Assembly (NCBI GenBank): GCA_034620365.1
Contig: JAQGEQ010000380.1
Span: forward strand, 186,001-250,000
Origin: Pegea sp. RAD2-039
Lineage: Eukaryota; Chordata; Thaliacea; Salpida; Salpidae
Reading direction: 5' to 3'
DNA length: 64,000 nucleotides
Positions 60,759 through 64,000 of the stretch are shown here, one piece after another. A program made the position numbers and the translations under genes. The notes under the pieces were generated by a model. The model was not told where the DNA came from and ran no database searches. It saw only the letters and a list, made by a program, of their open reading frames with translations. The number at the start of each line of letters is the position of its first letter. Position 1 is the first letter of the stretch.

Positions 60759-61760
60759 AGATGATGATATTACTAACTATTGTTTATTTTCTGATCTACG
60801 AAACATTTTACCATGCAGCAATGACATATTTGGTTTGTATTTTTAGTATTTTAGATTAGAATGTTTCTCTTTTTTACTTGTACATACAAATTGTAAAGTA
60901 AGTATGTGATAAAATTCAACTTAACAAGAAAGCTTTGAGGTATTTGCTAAAAAATTATAGTTTTAAGCTTGATTATGCGATAATATGTTTCACTTAAGTT
61001 TATACTTGTCCAAGAGGAGATAAAATGTACACGATAACCGACAACCATCCCATATGCACATTTAAACAATGTGATAATGTTTGACAACCTGTATGTGATA
61101 CTAATGGACACAACTGAATATTTGTTAAATAGAATAGCTTGCAAGACTCAGAAATATTGAAGCAACAAATTCAATCTCAATTTGAACCATGTAACAAACG
61201 TCAACAAGCAGTCAGAGCAGTCGAACCTCCAAGCCAATATTTATGATGCTTTCACTGGTGAGAATTTTGGCACTACATGTCTAGAGAAGTACCTCAACCA
61301 AAAGTTCAATGGCAGAAAACTAATGGGAAACATGTTTCAAATAATCCTGCCGATCAAGTCTATTCAGTTGATAGAAATCTTAGAATTAAGTACGTAACAC
61401 CAGAGGTAGCTGGTATTTATTTTTGTATTGCGATAAATTGTGTTTTTGTTTGGGTATGAAAAATTTATATTTGAAATTATTACGATAAACCGAACAGTTA
61501 TGAACATATTATTCAGTAAAATACTGGTAAGTGAATAATTCAACTAATTATTTTGATATTTTTGTTTCTATTGGTAATTTTTTACCCTTTTAATACTAGA
61601 TTGCGCAGGTATAGACGGTATGAAACCCGCACAAACTATAAAACGCTCTACTGTCATATAAATTAGTCGAGGTGGAAATGTATCTTTGAAATGTGAAGTA
61701 GAAGGTGCACTCAAACCTAAAGTTACTTGGCACTAGTATGAAGACTGAATTATTGATTGA
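60759..61760 (+). pseudogene. Decayed secreted Kazal/Ig-domain gene
   Basis: A signal-peptide-like start (MMILLTIVYFLIYETFYHAA) near 60760 ends at a GT donor. After an acceptor near 60998 a cysteine-rich stretch reads YTCPRGDKMYTITDNHPICT, then FKQCDNV, a stop codon where a Cys would stand, and QPVCDTNGHN, which is Kazal-like. Next comes an I-set Ig domain in at least two frames: VEPPSQYL, GENFGTTCLE, then VPQPKVQWQKTNGKH and LRIKYVTPEVAGIYFCIAIN (61280-61440). A second Ig start, RGGNVSLKCEVEGALKPKVT, is at 61670-61735 and hits a stop. The order Kazal then Ig recalls IGFBP7/KAZALD1-type or Robo-like proteins. Stops and frame changes show it is not functional as read. Confidence 0.55.
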
Positions 61761-62015
61761 AAATCAGCATCTGAGCATTTATAAAGATATTATTAACATT
61801 TCATCAACATCTATTCCATTCTATTTGAATAAGGTTATAGGTTCTATTTGAATAAGTGCTTATAAGTTGTGATAAAGTTATTTCTAGGAAGTGAATTGTT
61901 TATTATATATATATTATATTTTGTGGTTGGTGACAGTAAAAATCTTTTATAAATCTTTGGTGGATACACATTTATTAACCTTGTATACTTTGGTGGGAGT
62001 TACTAAAAATCTATC

Positions 62016-63011
62016 ATGGAAACTATGGTAGATACAAATGACAGGACCTTGCGGTCAAAAGCTCCAAAAAACCCAAGCAAACCAAGTTCTTCAAAACAAG
62101 CTTGCAATGGCAATTGCCAAGCTTGTAACAAAACTTGCTCTGGTAAAGATCTGACAATAGATTGCATCAAATGCCTCTCTAGGTTTCACCTCACTTGTAG
62201 TGATGTGAATAAAAAATTATATGATATATTTGAAAATAATAAAATGCAGCAAGTGGGATTTTGTTGGTCCTGCATTAAATGTAGATCTATGGACAAAACA
62301 ACTACCTCGTCCAACACTAACAAAAGCCTATTGTCTGACATCAGCAACACCATATCCACTGAATTGACCAAATTAAAATCTGAAATCGGCAACGATGTTG
62401 CCAAAATCAATGAAAAGATTTCTATCTTATCCAAATCTATGGATGAACTGGAAGCCTCCACAAAGAAGCCTCTCACATGGGCCTCAGTTGTTGGTAATTC
62501 TGGATCCGAAAAAAATACTAGCGTGGTGCAACTTCTTGCCAAGAAGGTTACTGACACGCACAAGAAACTTACTTTGGACCGGGAGGATAGAGAAAACAAT
62601 GTCATCATCTTTGGTGTCCCTGAGACTGATAAAGACGATGACATCAAGACTTTTAATCAAATGTGCACTCAAGGCCTTGGTGCTGTGGACACTCCAAAAG
62701 TTTCAATAACCAGACTCGGGGCAAAAAGATCAAATCATAAAAGACCGTTAAAAGTTTCCTTTCAGGAAAGATGGGACAAACGTAAGTTTCTTGCTAAGCT
62801 GTATAAACTTAAGCAGGACGAAAAATTCCAGGGCATCAGAGTAGCACATGATATGTGTGAAGATGATCGCGTAGAAAATAAGCGTCTTCTAAAAGAGGCG
62901 TACAGCCGAAATCAGAAAGAGCAACCAACTGATTTTAAATACAAAGTTCGAGGTCCACCATGGGCTTTACAGATTGTGAAGGTCTTTTCAAAAAACGGAA
63001 GTGCAAAATAA
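62016..63011 (+). CDS. LINE copy E ORF1 protein with PHD-like zinc finger
   Basis: 331 residues starting METMVDTNDRTLRSK. An N-terminal Cys/His zinc finger of PHD type spans about 34-90: CQACNKTCSGKDLTIDCIKC, FHLTC and FCWSCIKC. A coiled-coil stretch follows (LTKLKSEIGNDVAKINEKIS), then a basic, RRM-like or C-terminal region with NNVIIFGVPETDKDDDIKTF, KRPLKVSFQERWDKRKFLAK and RVAHDMCEDDRVENKRLLKE. ORF1 proteins of this group bind nucleic acid and package the element's RNA. The frame is uninterrupted, unlike in the other copies. It ends just before and overlaps the open frame leading into ORF2. Confidence 0.9.
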   Translation: METMVDTNDRTLRSKAPKNPSKPSSSKQACNGNCQACNKTCSGKDLTIDCIKCLSRFHLTCSDVNKKLYDIFENNKMQQVGFCWSCIKCRSMDKTTTSSNTNKSLLSDISNTISTELTKLKSEIGNDVAKINEKISILSKSMDELEASTKKPLTWASVVGNSGSEKNTSVVQLLAKKVTDTHKKLTLDREDRENNVIIFGVPETDKDDDIKTFNQMCTQGLGAVDTPKVSITRLGAKRSNHKRPLKVSFQERWDKRKFLAKLYKLKQDEKFQGIRVAHDMCEDDRVENKRLLKEAYSRNQKEQPTDFKYKVRGPPWALQIVKVFSKNGSAK

Positions 63012-63067
63012 CCACTGGACCCACATCACCCTTATTCAACCTCTCTTCGCACAAAATTATTAATACT

Positions 63068-64000
63068 ATGCTTCCAGCCCAAGATAACAGTACACAGAAG
63101 ACTACCACCAAATCTTACAAGTGTCAAAAAGACAATTTTTCTTTTATATTAGGTATGTTTTTCAACGCACGGTCAATTGTCAACAAAATTTTCGAATTGA
63201 AAGCTCTTTTGCTTTCTCAAGATTTTACATTTGTTTTCATTACCGAAACTTGGTTGAAACCCTTTTATCCTGACTCCTTTCTGGATGACAGTGATCTTTT
63301 TCGTGCTTTGCGCTGTGATAGACTGTTTGATAGAGGCGGCGGTGTTTGTGTAATCTATAAAACATCACTGGCACCCATGATTTCAAGAATTAAGATAAAT
63401 ACCATTGATTGCCCAGGATTTGAGATTATTGCTTTCAATTTTCATTACTCAAAGTCTAAGTTTTCCCGCTTTATATGTACCTACCTACCACTGTCTAAAG
63501 TTAACGATGAGGTTACTATTAAGGCCTTATTGAAGGTTCTGAAAAGCCTTGTTTGTCCTGAGATGTATATTCTCGGGGATTTTAATTTTAGTAGAATTGA
63601 TTGGAATAACCCAAATTTAGCATTCAATGGAAAAATGTTTAATTTGAATGGAGACAAAACTAATTTAGCCAATCTGAGTCATGTCTTTGTAAACTTCCTT
63701 GATGCCAATAATCTATCTCAGATGGTTACTTTTCCAACCCAAGTTAGTGGTAATACTTTGGATCTTCTCATCACATCAAAACCTGATAACGTTATCTACG
63801 TTGATCAAAATGAACCTTTTGCTCTGACATGCGATCACAACATGATTGAATTCAAGCTCCAACAAACTTTTTCTACGAACGTTAAAACTCCAAGCATACG
63901 GAACTTTTATCGTGGAAATTATAACAGTATAAACAAGTTTTTATCAGGTGTTGACTGGATTTCTGTTTTCAACTCTACCGAAGACATCAATGATATCTAC
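63068..64000 (+). CDS. LINE copy E ORF2, endonuclease part (3' partial)
   Basis: Open from upstream of an ATG at 63068 to the window end. Apurinic-type endonuclease motifs are intact: FFNARSIVNKIF, VFITETWLKPFYPDSF with the catalytic Glu, DRGGGVCVIYKTS, YILGDFNFSRIDWNN with Asp/Asn, SGNTLDLLITS and ALTCDHNMIEF with the final Asp-His. The reverse transcriptase lies beyond the window. It nicks target DNA to prime reverse transcription. Because ORF1 and this part are both open, the copy is probably recent. Confidence 0.9.
   Translation, partial: MLPAQDNSTQKTTTKSYKCQKDNFSFILGMFFNARSIVNKIFELKALLLSQDFTFVFITETWLKPFYPDSFLDDSDLFRALRCDRLFDRGGGVCVIYKTSLAPMISRIKINTIDCPGFEIIAFNFHYSKSKFSRFICTYLPLSKVNDEVTIKALLKVLKSLVCPEMYILGDFNFSRIDWNNPNLAFNGKMFNLNGDKTNLANLSHVFVNFLDANNLSQMVTFPTQVSGNTLDLLITSKPDNVIYVDQNEPFALTCDHNMIEFKLQQTFSTNVKTPSIRNFYRGNYNSINKFLSGVDWISVFNSTEDINDIY

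Larger units (their letters stand above)
61825..64000 (+). mobile_element. CR1-like LINE copy E, 5' part, open frames, cut by window end
   Basis: It starts with the family 5' motif TTCTATTTGAATAAG (present twice, near 61829 and 61847), then TGCTTATAAGTTGTGATAAAG shared with copy B and TTGGTGACAGTAAAAATC shared with copy C. ORF1 is intact and ORF2 is open to the last base of the window. It is the best preserved copy here and the natural reference for the family. The copy directly follows the decayed Kazal/Ig gene and may have inserted into it. Confidence 0.95.

Overview
The window is nuclear DNA of an animal. It is AT-rich, its genes are split by spliceosomal introns, and the families present are metazoan: a type II transmembrane serine protease, an OATP/SLCO transporter, gamma-tubulin complex protein 3, a DDX3/Belle helicase, an NCoR-type SANT protein, a secreted carboxylesterase and a Kazal/Ig relic. 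Many introns are very short (36 to 53 nt) and at least two are GC-AG. A compact bilaterian is indicated. A secretin/glucagon/PACAP-like prohormone would fit a chordate such as a tunicate, but the species cannot be fixed from this sequence.

Layout. 1-2.3 kb: reverse-strand CR1-like LINE pieces and an unassigned coding-looking segment. 3.2-4.2 kb: a six-exon gene of unknown function (-). 5.3-7.4 kb: an intronless YME1L-type i-AAA protease (-). 8.2-9.3 kb: a tRNA-Val-derived SINE and a 13-bp minisatellite. 10.9-13.0 kb: a type II transmembrane trypsin-like protease (-). 14.7-15.3 kb: a two-exon prohormone with a peptide beginning YSEGIFT directly after a Lys-Arg site (-). 18.3-24.2 kb: an eleven-exon OATP transporter (+). 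26.4-27.9 kb: a ~350-bp direct repeat carrying broken coding sequence. 28.5-32.6 kb: TUBGCP3 (+), convergent with DDX3 (-, 34.3-37.8 kb). 39.2-41.7 kb: 5' half of a CR1-like LINE (-). 43.1-47.6 kb: a short NCoR-SANT protein with a SUMO-interaction-like motif (+), with a SINE in one intron. 49.4-57.9 kb: a carboxylesterase (-) with a nearly full-length LINE lying antisense in one intron. 58-61.8 kb: possible small secreted peptide exons and a decayed Kazal/Ig gene. 61.8-64 kb: a LINE with open ORF1 and open ORF2 running off the edge.

The genes are unrelated housekeeping, signalling and extracellular genes, so no operon-like unit is suggested. Much of the accessory sequence comes from one CR1-like family (four large copies and two 3' relics) and one SINE family (three copies). 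The item most worth following is the prohormone at 14.7-15.3 kb: signal peptide, phase-matched splice junction, dibasic site and a secretin-family N-terminus are all visible in sequence that otherwise looks empty. Exon boundaries are read by eye from GT/AG signals, frame continuity and family similarity recalled from memory; no search was run.
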